64,000 nucleotides of DNA, taken from the NCBI RefSeq assembly GCF_030463535.1, contig NC_132881.1, positions 41,141,973 through 41,205,972 of the forward strand, written 5' to 3'. The translations under genes and the position numbers were made by a program. The DNA comes from Salminus brasiliensis. Taxonomy: Eukaryota > Chordata > Actinopteri > Characiformes > Bryconidae. Positions 38,301 to 50,680 of this stretch are shown in pieces (positions within the stretch are counted from its first letter, which is position 1; each line of letters opens with the position of its first letter). A model generated the notes under the pieces. It saw only the letters and a program-made list of their open reading frames with translations, made no database searches and was not told the origin of the DNA.

Positions 38301-40429
38301 CCTAAAGCTCCTCACGAGGAAAGTTGCGTTCTGCTTCTTGCAGCTGCGTCTCTTTTCTTTCATCAAAGTCATCTGAAACCCCAGTCTCCTTTCAGCTCTT
38401 CTACCAAATGGCATGCTTCTCATTTAGAGTCCTGAGCTGTGGTTGTAAACCCTGGATATAAACTATGTCTCCACAAGTATTGACTTTGAATAAGTGGGTA
38501 GAAATGAGCCCTGGCTCATGGGGTGCTCGGTTTTCTTAAGAACCTTGAATCTGTGGGCCATAGCTGTCAGGCTCTCTGACTGTCACTGTTCCTCCAGCAG
38601 GACTTTCACCTCATGGTAAAAATTCCTTGTTGGCCAGACCGGGAATCCTTTCACTCCCTCAAGTATTCAGGGTCATACTGAGAGCCGCTGACAATGAAGC
38701 AAACGGTCTGAGGTGGAGCTACGAAAGACATGCTGACTGAGTCTGGAAGCCAAAGTAACTTGCAGAGTGGTTGAGATGTAATTGAGAAAGCCAGTGTTGC
38801 ATTAAACAGGAAAATGGATTTAATGGTTATTGTTTTTTATCAGTAAAGGAGATTGTAATTCACTATAATGAAGTTGAACTTGATACTGACAGCAGTTGAT
38901 GTAGTGTAGTGGATAAAACCACCACCTTCTCCAAGGCAAACTGGGGATCAATTCCCCGTCTGGGTGAACACACCGTTCTGCATCTTCCAGGGCAAAACTT
39001 CCTCACTCTTGTCTCCAGAAAAGGACATTAATATAAACTGGCCTGGTGAGCTGATAACATTAGCTAACAGGCTAATCGGCTCTTCCAGTAATATTCAGAG
39101 ACGGGCTTTCGTGTGATTTCATGTGACGTCTTGCTGTTCAGACTGATATGCTGACCATTGCCTTTGGGCAAAGCCTATAATCACTTGGGGTTAAATAGCC
39201 CCGTAAATTATAACCTCCCTGCACTCCTGAACCACTTGTCCACTTCTTGAACGAACCACTTTCGGTTCCTTTAGTGTGAACATTTTAAAGCTTTAAAGAA
39301 ACTTCATTTCATGGACAACTCTTTCTAAAAACCTTCCTAAAATGCCTTATGTGGAGCTTCTTTAAACTTTAAAAGGCTCTTTACTCACAGGTCGCATTTA
39401 CACAGTAGTTCTCTAAAGGAACCAGGCATTAAACGTTCTCTGGCATCACATAAATAAGCCTTTATGACGGCTTTATTAGATGCAGAGCACTTCATGGACC
39501 TGGCTCGTAACTATGTAGCTGCTTCACTCGCTCACTTAGGTTTGGCAGGTTTGTCCGTATGGATCCGCTCTTAGGACTGGAATAGTCTTTGGTGCTGAGT
39601 ATTAATGACACTGTGTCTTTAGAAATGTGCTTCTGAGAAATTAACTTGACATTCTGCAACTTAAGCAAGTGGTTCTTAACCAGGATGGAAAAAACTAACT
39701 GAAAAAATCTGAAAATTGATCCAGAATCTCTTCATCGCCAAGGAGTGATGAAAGTGCATTCATGATGATGGACCTGCAGTAAATTCCAAAAAGTCTATGC
39801 CTCAGCAAAACAGGATAGCTAAGGGTTAGGTCAGCAGAATCTTTGCTCAGCTTACTGCAGGTCTCATCTTGCAGAAAACTCCTGTCCTACTAATCCTCCA
39901 CACCCTGCTAATGTAAACAGTGAAAGTCTTCTCTAAAATGCTATGCTTCTCTCACAGGTTCAGCCCAGCAAGCTCCAATGGAGGTGTCCCCCTGTCCTCT
40001 GCTGTAGCACTGCAGCACCATCTAATGGTAGAGTTTTTAAATCACAGTTTGTATATTTATAAGCAGAATGTTTCCTTATGTTTGAGTTTGTCCAACAGTT
40101 ACACCACCTGGAGCTGGAGTTTCACATTTCAGTGTGTCATTTAGTGTAAATGATGAAGTGTTAATCCAAATATTTTCTGTCGTAGATATTTTAGTGCAGT
40201 ACAGACATGGCCGCCCGGTGTTGGCGCTGCCTTTGCCGTCTAGGCAGGAGAAGTGCCTCTTCTTTATGCGGCCCATGCTCACAACCGTCAGTGACCTCAT
40301 TCAGGACATCCAGAAAGAAGACTCAGGAGTTTCAACTGCTTCTGTACTCACCACAGGTATACACACATGAAAACCCATTCCTAGTAGTAGTAGTTCCTAG
40401 TAAAATAAATAAAAATAAATAAATAAATA

Positions 40430-40490
<61 letters not shown>

Positions 40491-43126
40491 TTAAGGTCAA
40501 CATTATTAGCCTCCTTATGAAATCAAATAAAACCCTTATCCTTCTAAAGTCTTTATAGTTTATTTGCGTTCACAAGAACAAAGACAACATCTGCATTTTT
40601 AACATTTTAATTGGTTTGCTGAACTGAAATAAGAAAAAAGTGCAATGGTCAAAATTGACAACCAATAGTCAATAGTTTAGCCTTTCTGATTCAGAACTGA
40701 TAACAACCTTTACTGGTAGTTTCTAACTAAGTTGGCACATATCTCCTGAGAGATTTATCCATGCAGATTGTTTAAGATTATGCAAATTGCTTGGTCTCCG
40801 AGCATTAACCCAAAGCTTGAGCTCCCTCCACAGATTCTCGATAGGATTGAGAACTTAAACCCTGCTCCCTGGTGCCACCTGCTGGTCAAAGTGATATATG
40901 CATAGCAAAACCTGCAGTATCAGCATGTTTTTTCATTATTAATAGTTTTGTATTGTATTGTAATATAACTTAAACATTATCAGACTAAACAATTCAAAAC
41001 TTTGAAATGCCTTTTAGTCTGCATTAATGACAAAAAGCCACCCTTCCTGGAGGACCTGGATAGTATATACAATGTATTCCTGCATGCTTTAAAGTATGTT
41101 CTTTACACACAGACGGTGTGAGAGTTGCCTCTGCTACACCCATGGACACTCTCCTCAATAAAGACTTCCAGTTATGCATCAATGAAGTCGTCTACAGTGT
41201 TCGCTCAACACGAAAAGGTAAAGAAACATTTGGCCCATCTGAGGTGGAGTAGGGATTGAATCCTAAACCAGATCATATGGTATAGGCAAACCAGTAGCCC
41301 AGTAAACTAAGATAATATTGTACAAGAAGAGAGCATCATCAGTCTGCATGGAACATGGCTGAGCAGTCATGGTACTCTATCGAGTCATTTGCTCAGTTAG
41401 TGGTAGCAGACATCAGACAGAACATTGAGTTTAAATAAATATTAATAATGAGGAATGTTATAAACCATTTGGAAGTTTTTTTGACATGCACAGTGAAGGC
41501 CTAATTTAGTTTTTTGGTGCGTGTGTGTGTGCATGTGCGTGTGTGTGTGTGTGTGTCTGTGTGTGTATTTCTAGAACCAGTTTCTAGTGAGAAGCTAACG
41601 AACATGGAAGACGTGAAGAACACTGTGCATCTGTTACGCACAGCACTATGCCTGCCTGAGCATCACCTGATGAAGGAAAGGGAGCTGCTGCAGAAACTGG
41701 ACATTCTGAAACAAGAGCTCACACCTCTGGAGCAGGTAGTGTCCTGCAGGACTCCTCTTTAATTCTCTTTGCATTTTAACTTCTTGCACATTACTTGATG
41801 AAAGAGCACATATAACTGTGAGATTCTGAAGTTTAATATGAATTCTGATCTAGTTCTCATTGCCGTATATCGTGGGATGTCTTATCCACAAAGGTTTGAT
41901 GTGGCTGCAGAGTTTCATTCCAATTGGGTAGAAAGCACCTGATTCCACTTGTTAAATATATACATAAATCTTCCTGTATAGCCATAGTTGACTCATCCTG
42001 TTTGCAGTAATAGTCTCATATTATACAGATGACAGATTTCATAGTGCGTGTTGGTATCCCTGAAGTAAACTGTGATTATGTGTCTGTGTGTGGTTGAATG
42101 CAGTTAAAGGCCCAGCTGGACCTCAAAGCTGAGCGCAGTTCTTCGAGGGTTCTGTGGATGGGCCTGGCTCTGCTCTCTGTGCAGGGAGGGGCCTTGGCGT
42201 GGCTCACATGGTGGGTTTATTCCTGGGATGTCATGGAACCAGTCACCTACTTCATCACCTACTCCACCAGCATTGGGATCTATGCCTACTACGTTCTCAC
42301 CAAACAGGTAAACGTGTTAAAGTCTTGTACAGAACTGAGATAAATGTCACTTAGATCTGTATACACAGATAAATAAAGAGCAAGTTTTTACTAATCATTT
42401 GATCAAATTCTATATTTGAATGACTGTCTTAGGACCGTAAAATTCCCTGGAGCATATAGGGGTAATGGCTTTGTTTTATGGCCAAACAGTGGCAGCTTTG
42501 TAGATCCCGCTATTGAACCTGCAACTCTGTAATCAATAACAGTGTTCTCTGACTAGTGAGCCACCATTATTACCATTAACCATCATCATCATTACTTTCA
42601 TTATTCTTACCATCAGCACACCTGAGCATAACAGTCAGACTTATGTGATAATACACTGACTTTTATCAAATTTCTGGAGTCCTGTAAAGCTGCTTTGCTA
42701 CAGCATTGGTTGTAAAAAGCCTTATACAAGTACCTTATGCAAGAAAATAATTACTACTTGTTAATGACCATAGTACTGGTGTACATGGAAACTCATTCTA
42801 TGTTTAATACGGCTTCCCTTTCTCAGGACTACGTTTACCCAGATGCAAAAGACCGGCAGTTCCTGCGCTTCTTTTACAAGGGTGCCCGAAGACATCAGTT
42901 CAGTGTGTCAAAGTACAACAGGCTTAAGGACGAACTGGCTTCGGTACTTACCTTTTCATTGAAGACCTCAAATTTGCTTTCTTACCATCATTCATCCTCA
43001 GCATTCATCATTAACATTCTGATCTTTCTTTTCCATCTTTTTTAGGTAGAGGAAGATTTGAGACGTTTGCGGAACCCAAATCAACTCAAACTACCTGTGG
43101 AACAGATCCACCACAGGGTTGAATAA
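16317..43126 (+). CDS. mcub: mcub: mitochondrial calcium uniporter, dominant-negative beta subunit
   Basis: MCUB joins MCU in the inner-membrane uniporter pore and lowers its Ca2+ conductance. Coding exons are 16317-16391, 39958-40027, 40186-40356, 41113-41217, 41575-41735, 42104-42307, 42827-42943 and 43046-43126. All have GT-AG borders and phases that join, giving 327 residues (human MCUB has 336). Residues 1-25 are Arg-rich and free of acids, a good mitochondrial targeting start. Residues about 49-140 are the MCU N-terminal domain (YRHGRPV near its start). Residues 141-205 are helical and probably coiled coil. TM1 is about 209-231 and TM2 about 241-260. The pore motif reads WDVMEP (Asp236, Glu239). 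Trp227 and Val232 replace the Arg and Glu of MCU at the two positions that separate MCUB from MCU, which decides the paralogue. A poly(A) signal follows at 43299. Confidence 0.93.
16590..16652. repeat. TCTG/TCTC microsatellite
   Basis: Alternating tctg and tctc units early in mcub intron 1. Confidence 0.9.
16945..16977. repeat. TG microsatellite
   Basis: About sixteen TG units in mcub intron 1. Confidence 0.95.
17123..17690. repeat. Three tandem units with an internal hairpin, interleaved with CA/TA microsatellites
   Basis: A block beginning atgattggatattggctg occurs at 17123-17220, 17401-17499 and 17600-17690. In the middle copy, tattggctgat (17410-17420) and atcagccaata (17435-17445) are perfect 11-bp inverted arms round a 14-base loop, with tgattgg and ccaatca adding outer arms. 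The blocks are separated by CA/TA tracts and a repeated gcatatgaatgtatatgtaa. Part of the unit end (agaatgtctcattatag) recurs on the other strand at 36363-36379. Confidence 0.8.
17877..18186 (+). mobile_element. hAT-like short element (MITE)
   Basis: The ends agctgggcgatatggt and atcatattgcccagc are inverted. The ctgggc(a/g)atat terminus is typical of a widespread fish hAT-like non-autonomous family. It has no transposase frame. A second copy with the interior in the opposite order is at 30904-31204. Confidence 0.6.
18883..19070. repeat. Dispersed repeat fragment
   Basis: The stretch with ggcagagggtcctccaggac near its end resembles a common fish short repeat that also leaves traces at 11715-11860 and 34950-34990. 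Confidence 0.4.
19123..19260. mobile_element. hAT-like element fragment
   Basis: The sequence agagatgcaccgattcgata and ggatattggtcccgatatt matches the typical end of another fish hAT-like family. Only one end is visible. Confidence 0.4.
20399..20889. mobile_element. Tc1-derived short element, 491 bp
   Basis: The ends are imperfect inverted repeats of about 27 bp (left cagatctggaaaagattaag; right, read inward, gagcccaggaaaaaattaag), and both sides have TA. The interior keeps stretches such as aatcacagctttcatg and tttatgccattcat that belong to the transposase region of a large fish Tc1-like family. Most of the frame is deleted. Confidence 0.7.
22895..23100. repeat. Diverged duplicated block, copy 1
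   Basis: Shares an ordered series of short matches (gaattgaatt, aacagcaggag, gcccattta, ctgagcagac, cattaaaagcagtg, ccaaagca) with 26058-26290. Family unknown. It is described further in the findings. Confidence 0.5.
23129..23696. mobile_element. Tc1/mariner-derived short element
   Basis: The left end cactatatgtccaaatg and the right end cttttggacatgtagt are inverted. It is the same family as 2923-3327 and shares interior wording (gaatgcattcagctacttta). A 122-codon frame inside (23363-23731) is an accident of the element and resembles no protein. Confidence 0.65.
24095..24123. repeat. CA microsatellite
   Basis: Roughly thirteen CA units. Confidence 0.9.
25385..25545 (+). repeat. tRNA-derived SINE fragment
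   Basis: The B-box-like ggggttcgattcctgg lies near 25440, after a tRNA-like head, and the tail has aaatgtaaatgtagtgcc. It is a diverged Pol III SINE. Confidence 0.5.
26058..26290. repeat. Diverged duplicated block, copy 2
   Basis: Partner of 22895-23100, in the same orientation about 3.2 kb further into mcub intron 1. Confidence 0.5.
29452..29623 (-). repeat. tRNA-derived SINE
   Basis: Read on the - strand it starts ggcagtggtggctcaatggt (A box), has a B-box-like gggttcaatacc, and then a body with gttggacccttgac. It is close in layout to the SINE at 56106-56437. Confidence 0.7.
30904..31204 (-). mobile_element. hAT-like short element (MITE), inverted relative to 17877-18186
   Basis: It begins gagctgggcaatatgatg and ends accatatcgtccagccct. 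The interior phrase taataaacactgatcagctg is the reverse complement of one in the 17.9-kb copy, so the two lie in opposite orientations within mcub intron 1. Confidence 0.6.
31400..32110 (-). mobile_element. Tc1-like transposon relic
   Basis: On the - strand, 31975-31754 reads [16 protein letters not shown], then [18 protein letters not shown], the first catalytic block of Tc1 transposase. After a frame change, 31749-31501 reads [20 protein letters not shown], then [16 protein letters not shown], the second catalytic block. The final Glu block is not seen. It is the same family as the relic at 10738-11310. Confidence 0.8.
32580..32680. mobile_element. hAT-like element fragment
   Basis: ggctgcacaatatggaaaaa resembles the end of a fish hAT-like short element. 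Only one end is evident. Confidence 0.3.
32985..33050 (+). repeat. Dispersed repeat 3' end
   Basis: gtaagtcgctctgcataaga, then gtctgctaaatgcc and aaatgtaaatg units, is a widespread fish repeat end. The reverse form appears at about 55322-55368. Confidence 0.6.
33424..33442. repeat. Poly-C run (about 19-20 bases)
   Basis: An uninterrupted C tract in mcub intron 1. The opposite strand is a G run. Confidence 0.9.
38886..39050 (+). repeat. tRNA-derived SINE fragment
   Basis: The head gatgtagtgtagtggataaa and a B-box-like ggggatcaattccccg near 38941 resemble the SINE at 466-650. Confidence 0.5.
39958..40027 (+). CDS. mcub: mcub exon 2
   Basis: The acceptor ctctcacag and donor g|gtagag bound 70 bases that read 23 codons plus one base, starting [10 protein letters not shown]. 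This poorly conserved stretch links the targeting peptide to the N-terminal domain. It contains three Cys and a Pro-Ser-Asn end. Confidence 0.75.
40186..40356 (+). CDS. mcub: mcub exon 3 (N-terminal domain, first part)
   Basis: Encodes about residues 49-105 with the family signature VQYRHGRPV, then [13 protein letters not shown] 54-bp TA repeat lies in the intron about 75 bases after the donor. Confidence 0.93.
40433..40486. repeat. TA microsatellite in mcub intron 3
   Basis: An uninterrupted alternating TA tract of about 54 bases, about 75 bases past the exon 3 donor. Confidence 0.95.
40487..40865. mobile_element. Probable Tc1-like transposon fragment in mcub intron 3
   Basis: Phrases such as aaggtcaacattattagcct and gattctcgataggattgag read like the end and an interior part of a fish Tc1-like element. 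No complete end pair or frame is visible. Confidence 0.35.
41113..41217 (+). CDS. mcub: mcub exon 4 (N-terminal domain, second part)
   Basis: Reads [20 protein letters not shown] and on to SVRSTRK, residues about 106-140. It matches the MCU/MCUB block that ends the N-terminal domain. Confidence 0.92.
41520..41567. repeat. TG-rich microsatellite before mcub exon 5
   Basis: Interrupted TG tract ending about seven bases before the exon 5 acceptor. It forms part of the tract upstream of the splice site. Confidence 0.9.
41575..41735 (+). CDS. mcub: mcub exon 5 (first coiled coil)
   Basis: Residues about 141-194 are strongly helical with heptad-like Leu spacing (LLRTALCL, then [12 protein letters not shown]). 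The exon ends LTPLEQ, as in the family. The acceptor follows a GT-rich run in the intron. Confidence 0.93.
42104..42307 (+). CDS. mcub: mcub exon 6 (both transmembrane helices and pore loop)
   Basis: Residues 195-262 hold TM1 ([20 protein letters not shown]), the pore loop VYSWDVMEP and TM2 ([19 protein letters not shown]). Trp227 and Val232 are the MCUB-type residues. Human MCU has Arg and Glu there, and those substitutions are known to impair channel activity. Confidence 0.97.
42827..42943 (+). CDS. mcub: mcub exon 7 (matrix helix after TM2)
   Basis: Starts [20 protein letters not shown], residues 263-301, the conserved matrix-side segment after TM2. Confidence 0.95.
43046..43126 (+). CDS. 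mcub: mcub exon 8 (C-terminal helix and stop)
   Basis: Reads [20 protein letters not shown] and ends HHRVE-stop at 43124-43126. This is the usual C-terminal end of MCU-type proteins. Confidence 0.95.
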   Translation, partial: VEEDLRRLRNPNQLKLPVEQIHHRVE

Positions 43127-43298
43127 TGTGTGCACTCACATGTATAAAATGCAAATGATGGACTTACTGCCTTTCCCTAAACTGTATGGTTTGATACTTC
43201 TGTTATTTGTAGTATCATTGACAGATATCATCTCATGAATGTCTTGTAGAGGAAAAACATCACTTTTTTGTTCATTGTTTGGAGTCTCTAAGTACAGA

Positions 43299-43304
43299 AA
43301 TAAA
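43299..43304 (+). terminator. mcub polyadenylation signal
   Basis: AATAAA 173 bases after the mcub stop codon. A further AATAAA occurs near 43649. Confidence 0.6.
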
Positions 43305-44021
43305 GCACTTACCCTGAAGTTTGCGTCCTTTGTGTTTACATTTTTTCACATTACTATCTCTGGACAGAAATGTATTTATATAGGTAAACTGCAGGGACCA
43401 TCCCCCAGAGTCACTTCAAGGCCAAAACGATAACAATCTCACAGTTTTACTCATCATACAGTTGATGGTGGAATATCTAGGAGGGAAGACATTTTACCAA
43501 CTCACTTATTGTTGCAACGGTGGCTCCTATTACAGAACCACGCTGGAGTTCAGTGATCTCTTTAGAATCACCCATTTTTTGACTAATGTGTGAAAAGGCA
43601 GACTGCATGGCTAGGTACTTGTTTTATACACATGTGGCAAAGGGACTGAATAAAACACCTGGATTCAATGATTAACAGGTGTGTCCCAATACTTTTTGCC
43701 ATGTAGTGTTACTATTACATTGATACATTACTATTATATATATTGACTGATCAGTAGATACTCTATATGATTGCCTTTGCATCACTTTGTAGCATTTTGT
43801 AGCATTCTTACCTGTGAATATAATCCTGCAGTATTAATTCTTTCACTTTCAGAAAGGGTTCTGTATGTCTGTTTCTCTCAGGCTCAAAGCACAAATTACA
43901 CTCCCAGACTGTAGGGGGATCCCAAGAGCAACAACTGACCATTCTCGATAGTGTTGCTTTATGCCCTGTAAGTTGTGGGGCCTCCATTTATCATATCAAT
44001 AAGCCTTAGGTGAATATATAC

Positions 44022-44075
<54 letters not shown>

Positions 44076-45314
44076 GAAATAATTATATAAAACACCAGGA
44101 GGGAAATGCTGTTTTTACATTATATTAGGTGAGTTTTAGAATTGCCATGAGCAGCATTTCATACAATTTGCAGTGAATTGCATATTTTTTTTAACGATAT
44201 GTCGTCAGTTGCAGCCCAAGTACTGCTTTATATAAAAGTGCACATCTAGCCAAGTACAGTCCTGGATGTGTTCTTGTTCCACCTGTGATGTCAAGGATAC
44301 ATCAGGAGGTGACTTGTGTGGACTTGGCACAGCCAAATATTGCAGAATGCATTAGATTGCAATTAGTTCCAATTGCAAAATTATCACCCAGGGAGTTTAA
44401 ACGAAATTGCCAAGTCACCAGTCCGAAACTGCGGTAATTGTGAATCCCATTTTTTTACAGAATGGGGTGAGTTAGATTTTGGGTAAAGTTTAAACGTGCA
44501 GAAAGGGGGCACTCCAGAAGATCTACTGAAATCTACATCTAGACCTAATAAGTGTTAACCAGTGAAAGATGTCTAAAGGTACTGAATCAGTTCTTCATCT
44601 TATAAATAAAGAGAAATCCTGTAAAGATCTACTTGCTAGAGTCCTACAAAGACACTTAAGTACTATTTTAAATGGAAGTTGAAACAATGTATTTAAGGAC
44701 TAAAATGAAAAATGCATGACCTCTATTCATACTATGAAATAATATCACCTCGCTGACCTCGTTAGCTGGGCAGAAAAACAACCCAGCTAACATGTCCATG
44801 TGGGACCTGTATGGGTAGCCCAAGTGGGAACCAGAATGTACGTCCTCGAGTTCCATGTTGGCCCCACATATGGATGGGACCAGGATCATTGATGGGACCA
44901 GGAAGAGTTAAACATGGGTGCAAGTGAGAGCAGCCAGTGCTCTAAAAATACATTTATTACAAGACATTAAAAGCAGATAGTGGTATCTTCTGTTTGTTTG
45001 TCTGATGAGTGTCTAAATGCCATTGAAAATCATGTATTAAAATTCATAGAACCATTTTCTTTTGCTTATTAGGAATGATTTTCAATCTACATTCCAGTTC
45101 TTCTGGTCCGTTAGGACTGTGTACACACTAAATAAATCAGCATTGGTAGTATGACATACAATATAAGTGAAACTGAAAGTAATCTTTTGGTGTACAAAGG
45201 TGAACAAACTAGGCCATATGTGTTTATTCAACTTGACCATGTGACACTTTGGGGTTTTTTTTTCAGACAAGCATGTAATTAAATAGATTAATGACTTACT
45301 TTAAATGCCTCTGT
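43305..45314. other. Convergent intergenic gap between mcub and caspase copy 1
   Basis: Holds the end of a Tc1-derived short element near 43677-43711 (cccaatactttttgccatgt), a TA microsatellite at about 44029-44072, and a degenerate gggacc-rich repeat at 44756-44900. No gene is recognised. Confidence 0.5.
44029..44072. repeat. TA microsatellite
   Basis: Alternating TA tract of about 44 bases. Confidence 0.95.
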
Positions 45315-45320
45315 TTTATT
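45315..45320 (-). terminator. Caspase copy 1 polyadenylation signal
   Basis: AATAAA on the - strand, about 130 bases after the stop codon. Confidence 0.5.
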
Positions 45321-45448
45321 ATTGAGTAGTTAGTTACTCAAAGGTCAAGTAGCATAGCATCTGACAGCTGTACTCTCTGGGTCTGAATAGAGTAATATAA
45401 GGTAAAGGAATTTGAGCACCACAAAGCACCACAGAATTTCTGACTGCT

Positions 45449-48376
<2,928 letters not shown>

Positions 48377-49104
48377 TTTAGCTGACTGTGCTTCTGAACT
48401 CCAGTGGCGCAGAAGAAGGAGTGAGCAAAGCCACTACAGGGAGGAGTTACCATGTGCTTGGAAACTCTTCCCTCTGGAGCATTTGCTCACTCCTCCTTCA
48501 ACGACAAACACACCTCACAGCTACCAGGCCAAGCAACCCTGTAGAAACCACTTAATCATTCATGCAGACATAAGGCGTCATTAACTGAAAGAGAGTGAAA
48601 GAATGTTCCAGTACTTAAACAGACTAAACACACATGCAGTTCACCTAGGTGGAAATAATGCTAGAATTCAATACCTGCTGGACTACTTTTGCCTATGTAC
48701 TTTTGCCTATGGCTATGACATCATTCAGGAATGTTGTTTTTTGCTGATTGTTTTGATTTAGACACATACCTGCTTCACCTTCTTCTGCAGCTCCTCTATG
48801 TATAACAATCCAACAGTAAAATAGTCCACAGGTTGTGCAATGAATTGCTATAATAGTATGGTTTACAGTAAGGATTACAATAGAATCAATATTTTCACAA
48901 AAATAATTCTTCCATGGCTTTGCTCAGAGAAGCCTTTGTAGCACCCTTAATTCTTTTTTCAAATGTTGAGAAGCTTCAACAACTTCATATAAGAGCAGAT
49001 GCTTCAGTGTTTAGTGAGTCATTATTACAGCTCCCATTCACTCTCGGTGATTTTCCACACCTCCAAAGTTCAAGGTCTTGGAGCATTTTCAACTTCTCAC
49101 CATC
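48377..49104. other. Upstream region of caspase copy 1
   Basis: Presumed promoter side. A spliceable 26-base segment at 48770-48795 (- strand, preceded by ag and followed by gtatgt) could be a 5' UTR exon. No TATA box is evident. No other gene is recognised. Confidence 0.3.
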
Positions 49105-49106
49105 TA

Positions 49107-50678
49107 CAAACCGGATTCCAAAAAAGTTTGTAAATAAAAACTGAATGCAATGATGTGGAGGTGCCAACATCTAATATTTTATTCAGAATAGAACACAAAT
49201 CACTGATCAAAAGTTTAAACTGAGAGAATGTATCATTTTAAGGGAAAAATATGTTGTTTAAAAATTTCATGGCGTCAACAAATCCCAAAAAAGTTGGGAC
49301 AAGGCCATTTTTACCACTGTGTGGCATCCCCCCTTCTTCTTACAACACTCAACAGACGTCTGGGGACAGAGGAGACCAGTTTCTCAAGTTTAGAAATAGG
49401 AATGCTCTCCCATTCATGTCTAATACAGGCCTCTAACTGTTCAATCGTCTTGGGCCTTCTTTGTCGCACCTTTATGATGCGCCAAATGTTCTCTATAGGG
49501 GAAAGATCTGAACTGCGGGCTGGCCATTTCAGTACCCAGATCCTTCTCCTACGTAGCCATGATGTTGTGATTGCTGCAGAATGTGGTCTGGCATTATCTT
49601 GTTGAAAAATGCAGGGTCTTCCCTGAAAGAGATGACGTCTAGATGGGGCATATGTTGTTCTAGAGCCTGAACATAGTTCTCTGCATTAATGGTGCCTTTC
49701 CAGACATGCAAGCTGCCCATGCCACAAGCACTCATGCAACCCCATACCATCAGTGATGCAGGCTTCTGAACGGAGCGTTGATAACAACTTGGGTTATCCT
49801 TGTCCTCTCTGGTCCGGATGACATGGCGTCCCAGTGTTCCATAAAGAACTTCAAATCGTGACTCATCTGACCGCAGAACAGTCTTCCATTTTGCCACACT
49901 CCATTTTAAAAGACCCCTGGCCCAGTGCAAACGTCTGAGCTTGTGGAGCTTGCTTAGAAATGGCTTCCTCTTTGCACTGTAGAGTTTCAGCTGGCAACGG
50001 CGGATGGCATGGTGGATTGTGTTCACTGACAATGATTTCTGGAAGTATTCCTGAGCCCATTCTGTTATTTCCTTGACAGTGGCATTCCTGTTTGAGGTGC
50101 AGTGACGTTTAAGGGCCCGGAGATCACAAGCATCCAGTAGAGTTTTACGGCCTTGACCCTTTTGCACAGCGATTGTTCCAGATTCTCTGAATCTTTTGAT
50201 GATGTTAAGCACGGTTGATGATGATAACTTAAAAGTCTTTGCTATTTTACGCTGGGTAACACCATTCTGGTATTGCTGCACTATCTTTCTGCACAACAAT
50301 GGTGGAATTGGTGATCCTCTTACCATCTTGGCTTCAGAGAGACACTGACACTCTGAGAAGCTCTTTTTATACCCAATCATGTTGTCAATTGACCTAATTA
50401 GTGTTAATTGGTCTTCCAGCTGTTCGTTATATGCTCAATTTCCTTTTTCCAGCCACTTATTGCTACTTGTCCCAACTTTTTTGGGATTTGTTGACACTGT
50501 GAAATTTTGAATCAACAGTTTTTTCCTTTAAAATGTTACATTTACTCAGATTAAACTTTTGATCTGTCATCTATGTTCTATTACGAATAAAATATTGACA
50601 TTTGCCATCTCCACATCATTGCATTCAGTTTTTATTCACTATTTGTTTAGTGTCCCAACTTTTTTGGAATCCAGTTTG
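49107..50678 (-). mobile_element. Tc1-like transposon, nearly complete, 1572 bp
   Basis: Flanked by TA on both sides (49105-49106 and 50679-50680). The ends form long imperfect inverted repeats of about 210 bp, each with two copies of a ccaaaaaagttgggac-type motif, one at the tip and one inside, the IR/DR plan of some Tc1 elements. The left outer copy is damaged (ccaaaaaagtttgtaaa). The interior carries a transposase on the - strand with one frameshift. It sits between the two caspase genes. Confidence 0.93.
49311..50380 (-). pseudogene. Tc1-like transposase with a single frameshift
   Basis: DDE transposase that would cut and paste the element at TA sites. From Met at 50380 the frame runs 283 codons. 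The N-terminal part is a paired-like DNA-binding region (CRKIVQQYQNGVTQRKIAKT; TVLNIIKRFRESGTI), followed by the first catalytic Asp in RSDESRFEVL and then VWGCMSACGMGSLHVW. Near 49625 the frame slips. The second catalytic block (QQDNARPHS) and the Glu block (DLSPIENIW) continue in another frame to a stop at 49311. The span is 1070 bases, one short of a multiple of three, so one lost base explains the break. The product as it stands would lack two of the three catalytic residues. Confidence 0.92.
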
Positions 50679-50680
50679 TA

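Larger units (their letters stand above)
16392..39957 (+). other. mcub intron 1 (23.6 kb)
   Basis: No exon of another gene is recognised on either strand. The recognisable content is repeats, listed separately: TG/TA microsatellites, hairpin repeat units, two hAT-like short elements in opposite orientation, Tc1-derived elements, SINE fragments and a poly-C run. Stretches such as 27100-28900, 33450-38850 and 39050-39900 hold nothing I can name. Confidence 0.7.

Noticed and set aside
42104-42307. Calling the + strand gene mcu instead of mcub
   Set aside because: Trp and Val at the two diagnostic positions next to the pore motif, and adjacency to casp6, point to mcub.
48770-48795. Coding exon upstream of caspase copy 1 exon 1
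   Set aside because: It has splice-like borders but no ATG and lies upstream of the start codon exon. At best it is a 5' UTR exon.
49228-49605. 125-codon + strand frame
   Set aside because: Antisense of the Tc1-like transposase pseudogene; no protein resemblance.
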